Below are positions 25,232-33,327 of a stretch of 33,327 nucleotides of DNA, piece by piece. The notes under the pieces were generated by a model, which was not told where the DNA came from, made no database searches, and worked only from the letters and a program-made list of their open reading frames with translations. Source of the stretch: Acidimicrobiaceae bacterium (GTDB lineage: Bacteria > Actinomycetota > Acidimicrobiia > Acidimicrobiales > Ilumatobacteraceae); NCBI GenBank assembly GCA_024641005.1, contig JAHEDX010000033.1:10223-43549 (forward strand), given 5' to 3'. Within the stretch, counting starts at the first letter, position 1; each line of letters starts with the position of its first letter. The translations under genes were made by a program, and so were the position numbers.

Positions 25232-25779
25232 ACATCTTCGCCAGCATTCTCCTCGCATCGGAAGAGCACGATCCGGCCCACTCGGTTCACTGGTTGTGGC
25301 CCGAGAAGGCCGAGCTGATCTACGGCACGATCTCGTCACTGCTGATCTTCGGATTGCTCTGGAAGTTCGCCGGCCCGGCGATCGTCAACGCGATGGCCGC
25401 CCGCACCGAGCGGATCCAGGGTGAGCTCGATGCCTCGGCAGCGGCCAAGACCTCCGCCGAGTCCGAGGCGGCCGGCATCCGCCAGGCCGCCGGCGACATC
25501 GACAGCGAGCGGCAGCGGCTGTTCGCCGAAGCCGACGCCCAGGCCGAGGCCCTGTTGGTCGACGGGCGGGCTCGTCTCGAGCAAGAGGTAGCCGAGCTCA
25601 ACGCACGTGCCGAAGCCGACATCGCTTCGGCGGGTGGCCGCGTCAACGACGAGTTGCGAGCCGAGATCTCCCGCTTGTCGAACGTCGCCACCGAGCGCGT
25701 GCTCGCCGGCGGCCTGATCGACGCAGCAACCCAGCAAGACCTCATCGAGGCATTCATCTCGAAGGTAGGCGCATCATGA
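25228..25779 (+). CDS. atpF: ATP synthase Fo subunit b (second copy)
   Basis: 183 residues from ATG 25228. A single membrane helix (about 28-48, ELIYGTISSLLIFGLLWKFA) is followed by a coiled coil rich in Ala, Glu and Arg, ending in VLAGGLIDAATQQDLIEAFI, which contacts the delta subunit. Two b-type genes in a row occur in cyanobacteria and some other bacteria and give a b/b' stalk. Mycobacteria instead fuse the second b to delta; here delta is separate. It joins the first b and atpH by ATGA overlaps. Confidence 0.93.
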   Translation: MNIFASILLASEEHDPAHSVHWLWPEKAELIYGTISSLLIFGLLWKFAGPAIVNAMAARTERIQGELDASAAAKTSAESEAAGIRQAAGDIDSERQRLFAEADAQAEALLVDGRARLEQEVAELNARAEADIASAGGRVNDELRAEISRLSNVATERVLAGGLIDAATQQDLIEAFISKVGAS

Positions 25780-26303
25780 GCGACGCACGCATCGACGGCT
25801 ACGCCCGGGCTCTGTTCGAGATCGCTCGAGCCGAGGGCACGATCGACGAGGTCGAGGACGAACTGTTCCGGTTCGCTCGGTCCTACGAATCGAGCGACGC
25901 CCTGCGCAATGCGCTGACCGACGAGATGATCCCGGCCGGCAAGCGGCAGGCGATCGTCGAAGACCTGTTGGGTGGCAAGGCCACGGCGACGACCACCCAG
26001 CTGGTGTCGATGGTCGTCGGATCCGGCCGGGGCCGTGATCTGCCCGCCATCATCGACAAGCTCGTCGAGCGGGCGTCCAGCTCGAAGAACCTCGAGGTCG
26101 CGGAGGTGCGCAGCGCGGTTGCACTCACCGACGACCAGCAAGACCGTCTGAAGGCGGCCTTGGCCAATGCCACCGGCAAGGCCGTCAATCTCAAGGTGAT
26201 CGTCGATCCGTCCATCCTGGGCGGCATCGTTGCCACCGTGGGCGACTCCGTCATCGACGGCAGTGTCCGTACCCGCGTCGACCAGTTGAAGAGCCGGCTC
26301 TGA
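25776..26303 (+). CDS. atpH: ATP synthase F1 subunit delta
   Basis: 175 residues, the usual length for a free delta. It links the b stalk to the top of F1. N-terminal DGYARALFEIARAEGTIDEVEDEL and C-terminal VDPSILGGIVATVGDSVIDGSVRTRVDQLK are diagnostic. It starts inside the end of atpF (ATGA). Confidence 0.96.
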   Translation: MSDARIDGYARALFEIARAEGTIDEVEDELFRFARSYESSDALRNALTDEMIPAGKRQAIVEDLLGGKATATTTQLVSMVVGSGRGRDLPAIIDKLVERASSSKNLEVAEVRSAVALTDDQQDRLKAALANATGKAVNLKVIVDPSILGGIVATVGDSVIDGSVRTRVDQLKSRL

Positions 26304-26339
26304 TCGGCCGCCGACCAGTTTTTGAAACGAGCTACTGAC

Positions 26340-27932
26340 ATGGCAGAACTCACCATCTCCGCCGCCGACATCGCATCGGCGCTCAAGCACAACCTCGACG
26401 GTTTCGAGCCGTCGTTCGAAGCACGCACCGTCGGCCGCGTGGCCGAGGTCGGCGACGGCATCGCCCGAGTCGCAGGTCTTCCCGACGCCTCGGTCAACGA
26501 GCTGCTCGAGTTCGAGGACGGCTCAGTCGGCCTTGCACTCAACCTCGACGAGGATTCGATCGGCGCGGTCGTGCTCGGCGACGTCGACAAGATCGCCGAG
26601 GGCCAGACGGTCAAGGCAACCGGTCGCATCTTGTCGATGCCGGTCGGTGACGCAATGCTCGGCCGCGTCGTGAACGCGCTCGGCCACCCGGTCGACGGCC
26701 ATGGCGACATCGTCGGAGCTGTACAGCGCCGCATGGAGATCCAGGCGCCCGGCATCCTCGGTCGCAAGCCGGTGCACGAGCCGTTGCAGACCGGCATCAA
26801 GTCGATCGACGCCATGACGCCGATCGGGCGCGGCCAGCGCGAGCTGATCATCGGTGACCGCAAGACCGGCAAGACCACGGTGGCGATCGACACGATCCTC
26901 AACCAAAAGGGTCTCGGCGTGAAGTGCATCTACGTCGCGATCGGCCAGAAAGGCTCGACCGTCGCCCAGACGGTCGACACGCTGCGACAGAACGGCGCCA
27001 TGGAGTACACGGTCGTCGTGACGGCGCCGGCCGCAGACTCGGCGCCGTTCAAGTACCTCGCTCCCTATGCAGGCTGTGCGATCGGTCAGCACTGGATGGA
27101 CAACGGCGAGCATGCCCTGGTGGTCTACGACGACCTCTCCAAGCAGGCCGACGCCTATCGTCAGCTGTCGCTGTTGCTGCGCCGCCCACCGGGCCGCGAG
27201 GCATACCCCGGTGACGTGTTCTACCTGCACAGCCGGCTGCTCGAACGGGCCGCGAAGCTCAGCGACGAGAACGGTGCCGGTTCGTTGACCGCGCTCCCGA
27301 TCATCGAGACCAAGGCGGGTGACGTCTCCGCGTTCATCCCGACCAACGTGATCTCGATCACCGACGGCCAGGTGTTCTTGCAGGACAACCTGTTCAAGTC
27401 CGGAGTCCGGCCCGCTGTCGATGTGGGCATTTCGGTGTCCCGAGTCGGTGGCGCTGCCCAGACGAAGTCGATGAAGTCGGTGGCAGGCACGCTCAAGCTC
27501 GACCTCGCTCAGTTCCGTGAGCTCGAGGCGTTCGCCACCTTCGGTTCCGAACTCGACGCGGTGTCCAAGGCCCAGCTCGAGCGCGGTTATCGCCTGGTCG
27601 AGCTGCTCAAGCAGCCGCTCAACAGCCCGATGCCCGTCGAGGAGCAGGTCGTCTCGATCTTCGCCGGTACGAAGGGGTACCTCGACGACGTCGCCGTCAC
27701 CGAGGTGGTTCGCTTCGAACGTGAGCTGCTCGAGTTCATGCGCAGCCGTCACAGCGGCCTGCTGGCCGACCTGCGCACCGGCGGTATTCCCGATGCACTG
27801 GCCGAAGCGGTCCAGTCGTTCAAGGCGCAATTCGCGTCGGGTGATTCGGGGTCGCACGCTGTCGATCCCGCCAGTGTCGACGCCGACGAGATGGGCGCCG
27901 CCGAGTCGAACAAGACCCTCGCCACGGAGTGA
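26340..27932 (+). CDS. atpA: ATP synthase F1 subunit alpha
   Basis: 530 residues from ATG 26340, giving [16 protein letters not shown] as in relatives. The non-catalytic nucleotide-binding subunit has the P-loop GDRKTGKT near residues 172-179, the [12 protein letters not shown] lead-in and [32 protein letters not shown]. The C-terminal tail after [10 protein letters not shown] is acidic and about 35 residues long. The stop codon overlaps the start of a 38-codon ORF (TGATG). Confidence 0.98.
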   Translation: MAELTISAADIASALKHNLDGFEPSFEARTVGRVAEVGDGIARVAGLPDASVNELLEFEDGSVGLALNLDEDSIGAVVLGDVDKIAEGQTVKATGRILSMPVGDAMLGRVVNALGHPVDGHGDIVGAVQRRMEIQAPGILGRKPVHEPLQTGIKSIDAMTPIGRGQRELIIGDRKTGKTTVAIDTILNQKGLGVKCIYVAIGQKGSTVAQTVDTLRQNGAMEYTVVVTAPAADSAPFKYLAPYAGCAIGQHWMDNGEHALVVYDDLSKQADAYRQLSLLLRRPPGREAYPGDVFYLHSRLLERAAKLSDENGAGSLTALPIIETKAGDVSAFIPTNVISITDGQVFLQDNLFKSGVRPAVDVGISVSRVGGAAQTKSMKSVAGTLKLDLAQFRELEAFATFGSELDAVSKAQLERGYRLVELLKQPLNSPMPVEEQVVSIFAGTKGYLDDVAVTEVVRFERELLEFMRSRHSGLLADLRTGGIPDALAEAVQSFKAQFASGDSGSHAVDPASVDADEMGAAESNKTLATE

Positions 27933-28048
27933 TGGCTGCGATGGACCCGAACCGCACACCGATCGACGACGCTGTCTCGGCAGTCGGCCTCGTTCGGCGC
28001 GCTTGGGCCGCTCGTGAGGCTTCGACGATCGTGAAGGGACGCTCATAA
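27932..28048 (+). CDS. Micro-ORF between atpA and atpG, function unknown
   Basis: 38 codons plus TAA. Its ATG shares one base with the atpA stop (TGATG), and its TAA shares one base with the atpG start (TAATG), so it fills the gap exactly. The product begins [20 protein letters not shown] and continues with VRRAWAAREA, a likely amphipathic helix with Arg-rich and acidic faces; there is no membrane segment or Cys. Third positions are mostly G or C, as in its neighbours, and it uses a frame different from both. GGAG lies 2 nt before the first ATG and 11 nt before the in-frame ATG at codon 4. The atpG ribosome site AAGGGA is inside it. It could be a small accessory protein or a coupling peptide. 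I know of no described equivalent. Confidence 0.55.
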   Translation: MAAMDPNRTPIDDAVSAVGLVRRAWAAREASTIVKGRS

Positions 28049-29070
28049 TGGCAGGCGGACAGGAACGCATCCTGAAGGGCCGCATCCGCTCGATGCAGGC
28101 CACCAAGAAGATCACGCGGGCGATGGAGCTGATCGCCGGCTCGCGCATCGTCAAGGCACAGCAGCGCGTGCAGGCCGCCGTGCCCTATTCCGAGCAGATC
28201 ACCGAGGTCGTGAAGGATCTCGCCGCTGCGGGTGGAGTATCGGATTCGCCGCTGCTCACCGGTCGCAAGGAGATCAAGAACACCTGCTACGTCATCATTG
28301 CCGCCGACCGCGGCTTGTGCGGTGGCTACAACGCTGGTGTCCAACGCGCTGCCGAGGGCGAGATCAAGAGCGATGTCGTCGACGGCAAGGGCTACGAGAT
28401 CATCTCGGTCGGCCGCAAGGTCGAGAGCTATTTCAAGTTCCGCGAGTACCGGCTCGGGCAGACCTTTGCCGGATTCAGCGACAAGCCGAGCTACGACGAC
28501 GCGAAAGCGATCGGTCAGCATGTCGTCGAGTTGTTCGCCAGCGGTCACGTCGACAAGGTCGAGTTGGTGTACACCCGATTCATCTCTGCAGGCAGCCAGG
28601 AAGTCGTGCTGCGTCCGCTCGTGCCGCTGTCGCAGGACACCGTCATGGGCGGCGACGGCAAGGCGGGGTCCGATGACGGCACCGGGTCCGACTACGAGTT
28701 CGAACCTGATCCGACCACGATTCTCGAGACATTGCTGCCGCGCTACATCGAGGCCCGTGTGTATGCGGCGCTGCTCAATGCTGCAGCGTCCGAGCATGCG
28801 TTCCGCCAGCGTGCCATGAAGTCGGCGACCGACAACGCCGAAGAGCTGATCAAGAACCTCAGCATCACGATGAACCGGGCCCGTCAAGCCTCGATCACGA
28901 CCGAGATCATGGAGATCGTCGGCGGTGCCGAGGCATTGGGTTCGGGCGACCGCAAGAGCGTTCGCTACATCGATTTCAGTGCTGACGACGGTTTCGGGGC
29001 GCGCAGCGGCACCGACACGAACAATTCCGAGGGCATCCGCCCCACCACATCGAATTCAAGAAACGGTTGA
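28048..29070 (+). CDS. atpG: ATP synthase F1 subunit gamma, extended C-terminus
   Basis: 340 residues from ATG 28048, with AAGGGA 8 nt upstream. The central rotor shaft has its N-terminal helix ERILKGRIRSMQATKKITRAMELIAGSRIVKAQQR, split here only for length, and the Rossmann-like core with ITAADRGLCGGYN-type sequence (IIAADRGLCGGYN). The usual C-terminal helix ending EIMEIVGGAEAL is reached at residue 297. Another 43 residues follow (DRKSVRYIDFSADDG, then a Ser/Thr/Asn-rich tail), longer than most gammas. A Gly/Asp-rich insertion lies near residues 200-215. Confidence 0.95.
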   Translation: MAGGQERILKGRIRSMQATKKITRAMELIAGSRIVKAQQRVQAAVPYSEQITEVVKDLAAAGGVSDSPLLTGRKEIKNTCYVIIAADRGLCGGYNAGVQRAAEGEIKSDVVDGKGYEIISVGRKVESYFKFREYRLGQTFAGFSDKPSYDDAKAIGQHVVELFASGHVDKVELVYTRFISAGSQEVVLRPLVPLSQDTVMGGDGKAGSDDGTGSDYEFEPDPTTILETLLPRYIEARVYAALLNAAASEHAFRQRAMKSATDNAEELIKNLSITMNRARQASITTEIMEIVGGAEALGSGDRKSVRYIDFSADDGFGARSGTDTNNSEGIRPTTSNSRNG

Positions 29071-30516
<1,446 letters not shown>

Positions 30517-30521
30517 GCCCG

Positions 30522-30920
30522 ATGGCATCCATGACCGTCGAAGTCGTTTCGCCCGAGGACGTGCTCTACTCGGGCGAGGCCACCATGGTCATCACGCGCA
30601 CGATCGGCGGTGGCGAGATCGCCTTCCAGCCGGGGCACTCGGCGTTCCTCGGGGCGCTGCAAGAGTGTCATACGCGCGTGTATCTCGCGGACGGTTCGAT
30701 CGAGGACATCGCCGTCCACGGTGGTTTCGTCGAGGTGAGCAACAACAAGGTGTCGATCCTCAGTGATGCCGCCGAGCTCGGATCGCTGGTCGACGTCGAT
30801 CGTGCACGGGACGCGAAGTCCCGTGCAGAGGAACGGCTGCGTCACGAGCACGATGCCGAGGCCGTCAGCGCCCTGAGCCGGGCCCACGCCCGCCTCAACG
30901 CCGCCGGCATCAGCGTCTGA
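30522..30920 (+). CDS. atpC: ATP synthase F1 subunit epsilon
   Basis: 132 residues from ATG 30522. It couples rotor to ring and can inhibit ATP hydrolysis. The N-terminal beta sandwich is clear (MTVEVVSPEDVLYSGEA, GEIAFQPGHSAFLGAL, IAVHGGFVEVSNNKVSIL), followed by a C-terminal helical hairpin. It closes the atp operon. No terminator is visible before the next gene, which has its own -10 box. Confidence 0.96.
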   Translation: MASMTVEVVSPEDVLYSGEATMVITRTIGGGEIAFQPGHSAFLGALQECHTRVYLADGSIEDIAVHGGFVEVSNNKVSILSDAAELGSLVDVDRARDAKSRAEERLRHEHDAEAVSALSRAHARLNAAGISV

Positions 30921-30939
30921 GCTTTCCCGCCTTTCGGCC

Positions 30940-30945
30940 TACAGT
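30940..30945 (+). promoter_or_regulatory. -10 box of the SDR gene
   Basis: TACAGT, 6 nt before ATG 30952. Confidence 0.5.
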
Positions 30946-30951
30946 CGTGGC

Positions 30952-31728
30952 ATGAACCGGTACCCGTTCGCGTCCGCACTGGTCACCGGAGCATCGTCGG
31001 GAATCGGCGAGGTGATGGCGCGAGAACTGGCAGCCGCAGGCGTCGCCGTCGTGGTGGTGGCCCGTCGAGCCGATCGGCTGCAGGCAATCGCCGACGACTT
31101 CGACGATGTCGAGGTGCTGGTCGCCGATCTGCTCACCAAGAAGGGGCAGCGGGCGGTGGTGGCACGGATCGCCGATGTGCAACATCCGGTCGATCTCGTC
31201 GTGAACAACGCCGGCTTCGGCAGCAACGGTGATTTCGTCCAGTTGGATCCCGACCGGCTCGCCCACGAGGTCGAACTGAACGTGGCGGCGTTGACACGTC
31301 TCAGCCATGCGGCGCTCACCGCCATGATCCCGCGCGGTCGCGGCTGGCTGTTGAACGTGTCGAGCGTCGCCAGCTTCCAACCCGCGCCCAGGCTCGCTGT
31401 ATATGCCGCCACGAAGGCGTACGTGACGAGCCTCACCGAGAGCCTGCACGAGGAGGCCCGCGGCACCGGGGTGCACGTGACGGCCCTGTGCCCCGGACTC
31501 ACCAAGACGGAGTTCCAACGCGTCAGCAACACCGAGCAGTACGCGGACTCATTCCCCGGATTTGCCTGGACCAGCCCTGATCAGGTCGTGCGGACTGGTC
31601 TCGCCGACGTGATCGCCGATCGGGCGCTGTCGGTTCCGGGTGTGCAGTACAAGGCGATGTCGACAGCGGTCAACATGACCCCTCGATGGTTGCGGCGTCG
31701 GGTGTCCGGACTCGTCCAACGCTCGTAG
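30952..31728 (+). CDS. Short-chain dehydrogenase/reductase
   Basis: 258 residues from ATG 30952. Classical SDR fold: cofactor loop TGASSGIG (residues 13-20), VVVARRADRL suggesting NADP preference through the Arg pair, the NNAG motif in VVNNAGFGSNG, and the catalytic Ser, then Tyr-Lys in NVSSVASF and YAATKAYVTSL. The later CPGLTKTEF segment is typical. The C-terminal 40 residues with AMSTAVNMTPRWLRRR resemble SDRs annotated as acting on lipids or steroids, but the substrate is unknown. It has its own -10 box after the atp operon. Confidence 0.9.
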   Translation: MNRYPFASALVTGASSGIGEVMARELAAAGVAVVVVARRADRLQAIADDFDDVEVLVADLLTKKGQRAVVARIADVQHPVDLVVNNAGFGSNGDFVQLDPDRLAHEVELNVAALTRLSHAALTAMIPRGRGWLLNVSSVASFQPAPRLAVYAATKAYVTSLTESLHEEARGTGVHVTALCPGLTKTEFQRVSNTEQYADSFPGFAWTSPDQVVRTGLADVIADRALSVPGVQYKAMSTAVNMTPRWLRRRVSGLVQRS

Positions 31729-31793
31729 TGCGGTGGGCGGTGGCCCCACCGACCGACCACGGTTGCTGCGCCGGTCAGGTCTCCGCCGGCGCT

Positions 31794-31855
31794 GAATCGA
31801 CGCAAAGTCGTCTCGGAACCAACGGTGCGCGTGAACCGACTTTGCGTCGGTTCAC
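31794..31855. terminator. Nested inverted repeats between convergent genes
   Basis: GTGAACCGAC (31831-31840) and GTCGGTTCAC (31846-31855) form a perfect 10-bp hairpin with a TTTGC loop. The same right arm also pairs with 31794-31810 (GAATCGACGCAAAGTCG; 16 of 17 positions) across 26 nt. The two folds exclude each other. It is probably a bidirectional terminator for the SDR gene and glpX. Confidence 0.6.
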
Positions 31856-31900
31856 GACCAATCCTGCACATGCCTCAGCTGTCCGCGGAGTATCGGTGGG

Positions 31901-32899
31901 TCAGGTGTAGTCGATCGCGCTGAACTCTTGGAGTTTGCGGACGCGATGGCGGGCGTCGATGAAACGCACCGTGCCGCTGCGAGACCGCATGACCAGGCTC
32001 TGTGTTCGTGCGCCCAGCGCATCGAACCGCACACCTCGCAACAGTTGGCCGTCGGTCAGCCCGGTTGCAGCGAAGAAGCAGTTGTCGCCCTTGATCAGAT
32101 CATCCTGCGACAGCACGTGGTCGAGGTCGTAGCCAGCGCCGAGCACCGCCTCGCGTTCGTCGTCGGATTGCGGGAGCAGGCGGGCCTGCATCTCGCCGCC
32201 CATCGCCTTGAGCGCTGCTGCGGCGATCACACCCTCGGGCGTACCGCCGATCCCGAACAAGACGTCGACGCCGGCGTCGGGCCAGGCGCTGGCGATCGCA
32301 CCGTAGACGTCGCCGTCGCGGATCAACCGGATGCGTGCGCCGCTCGCGCGCACCTCGTCGATCAGGTCGGCATGACGCGGACGGTCGAGGATGACCGCGG
32401 TGAGGTCTCTCACGCTCGCCTGCTTCGACCGGGCGATCCAACGCAGGTTCTGCGTCGGTGACGCGGTGATGTCGATCGCCCCGACCGACTCGGGGCCGAC
32501 GGCGATCTTCTCCATGTAGAACGACGGGCCTGGATCGAACATCGAACCGCGTTCGCCGACGGCGATGACCGCCAAGGCATTGTTGAGACCGTTGGCGGTG
32601 AGCGTGGTCCCGTCGATCGGGTCGACCGCGACATCGACGAGTGGGTCGCTGCCGTCGCCGACCTGTTCGCCGTTGTACAACATCGGCGCTTCGTCCTTCT
32701 CGCCCTCACCGATGACGACGATGCCGTTCATCTGCACGCTCGAGAGGCTGAGGCGCATCGCGTCGACAGCGGCCCCGTCGGCGCCGAGCTTGTCGCCGCG
32801 CCCGACCCATCGGGCTGCTGCGAGTGCAGCGGATTCCGTCACCCGCACGAGTTCCATGGCGAGGTTACGGTCGGGACGCTGGGCGGCCGGACTGGGCAT
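31901..32899 (-). CDS. glpX: Class II fructose-1,6-bisphosphatase
   Basis: 332 residues from ATG 32899, supported by TACGGT 6 nt upstream and by the conserved lead-in [14 protein letters not shown] that precedes the core in mycobacterial GlpX. It removes the 1-phosphate from fructose 1,6-bisphosphate in gluconeogenesis. Metal- and substrate-binding motifs are [64 protein letters not shown] and [29 protein letters not shown], each intact. Actinobacteria usually rely on this class rather than class I. Confidence 0.95.
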   Translation of the reverse strand: MPSPAAQRPDRNLAMELVRVTESAALAAARWVGRGDKLGADGAAVDAMRLSLSSVQMNGIVVIGEGEKDEAPMLYNGEQVGDGSDPLVDVAVDPIDGTTLTANGLNNALAVIAVGERGSMFDPGPSFYMEKIAVGPESVGAIDITASPTQNLRWIARSKQASVRDLTAVILDRPRHADLIDEVRASGARIRLIRDGDVYGAIASAWPDAGVDVLFGIGGTPEGVIAAAALKAMGGEMQARLLPQSDDEREAVLGAGYDLDHVLSQDDLIKGDNCFFAATGLTDGQLLRGVRFDALGARTQSLVMRSRSGTVRFIDARHRVRKLQEFSAIDYT

Positions 32900-32905
32900 G
32901 CGGCC

Positions 32906-32911
32906 ACCGTA
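32906..32911 (-). promoter_or_regulatory. -10 box of glpX
   Basis: TACGGT on the minus strand, 6 nt before ATG 32899. Confidence 0.5.
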
Positions 32912-32943
32912 GTGGCCGCACGCCCGGTCAGGCACATCCCGCG

Positions 32944-33078
32944 CTACCCGGATTGTCGTCGACGTCGAGGCCGACGTGAGTCGTGGCGCAGCCGGCTGTG
33001 GCCGGCGGCGCGCCGGAGTGCCTCACGGCGATCCTCGACCATCTGGCGTTGCAGGTAGAGGTCGTTGAAGGGAAACAT
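32944..33078 (-). CDS. Small basic protein, 44 residues, unknown function
   Basis: Starts at ATG 33078 with GAAAGG (AAAGG 7 nt upstream), one of the better ribosome sites here. It reads [20 protein letters not shown], then [13 protein letters not shown] and a strongly basic Arg-rich end. A helix over residues 8-26 followed by a basic tail resembles small actinobacterial proteins of about 30-60 residues with unknown role. A longer upstream in-frame extension is Arg/Pro/Ser-rich and unlikely. From 33079 to the window end (249 bp) I see no further gene. Confidence 0.55.
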   Translation of the reverse strand: MFPFNDLYLQRQMVEDRREALRRAAGHSRLRHDSRRPRRRRQSG

Positions 33079-33327
33079 GATGGTGCCTTTCGTTGGTGGG
33101 GATGGAGAGGGGGAGCAACGGGGGCGGTGGTGACCCGCCGGTGGCTCCGATCGACGCGTGGCAGCGATGCGTAGGCGGCTCGACGGCACGCGATGGGAGC
33201 GTCGCAGTGCTCGGTCGTGGGTCGGATCTGTGATCAGGCCGCGGTGCCGTCGGCCCCGAGCGCTGCACGGGCGGAACCGCATGCTCGGTCGGCGTGAGCG
33301 TTCATCCAGCCTGCATCAGTGATGCTG

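Noticed and set aside
26523..28154. A 543-codon minus-strand open frame opposite atpA and atpG
   Set aside because: It lies against highly conserved ATP synthase genes and shows no recognisable protein features. The similar antisense frames at 463-1470, 7811-9202, 11478-12293 and 29056-30528 were rejected for the same reason.

Overview
The window is high-GC chromosomal DNA from an actinobacterium. An Ilumatobacter-like member of the Acidimicrobiia is my best guess. The evidence is a wecA-type transferase directly upstream of the ATP synthase operon, an F420-type LLM oxidoreductase, class II (GlpX) fructose bisphosphatase, secreted beta-repeat proteins, and many genes with a TANNNT box 6-8 nt before the start codon (leaderless expression). 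I see no tRNA, rRNA, CRISPR array, insertion sequence or prophage.

Layout. 1-595 is the end of a large repeat-bearing secreted protein. 682-2989 holds an ArgJ homologue and a MarR regulator divergent from a YceI protein, with paired inverted repeats in the shared promoter. 3060-7683 holds a TIGR01777 sugar-nucleotide-epimerase-like protein, a large membrane-anchored Pro-rich protein of unknown function, a thioredoxin-fold lipoprotein on the minus strand whose active-site cysteine codon is TGA, and a small secreted or anchored protein. 7739-12341 is a lipoate block: dihydrolipoamide dehydrogenase, a 2-oxoacid dehydrogenase E2, and one ORF fusing octanoyltransferase (LipB) to lipoyl synthase (LipA). 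12357-18636 holds an LLM oxidoreductase, a small membrane protein, a FabH-like ketosynthase, and a minus-strand run of nucleoside hydrolase, DPP-IV-type peptidase and TerB-like protein. 18675-21238 holds a lipoprotein, rpiB and glyA. 21279-30920 is wecA followed by the complete F1Fo ATP synthase operon (atpZ, atpI, atpB, atpE, two atpF genes, atpH, atpA, a 38-codon micro-ORF, atpG, atpD, atpC). 30952-33078 holds an SDR enzyme, glpX and a 44-residue basic protein.

The genes are mostly housekeeping. Lpd, E2 and LipB-LipA form a unit that makes and uses protein-bound lipoate. WecA starts lipid-linked cell-envelope glycan synthesis, and the atp operon is the proton-driven ATP synthase.

The strongest novelty is the minus-strand gene at 6503-7075. 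Its frame runs cleanly through an in-frame TGA placed exactly at the first Cys of a thioredoxin CxxC motif. Just downstream lies a perfect 8-bp hairpin with a GGUC tetraloop, the loop sequence of the E. coli fdhF SECIS. I read it as a selenocysteine (UxxC) MPT53/TlpA-type lipoprotein. The second candidate is the micro-ORF between atpA and atpG, joined to both neighbours by one-base stop/start overlaps.
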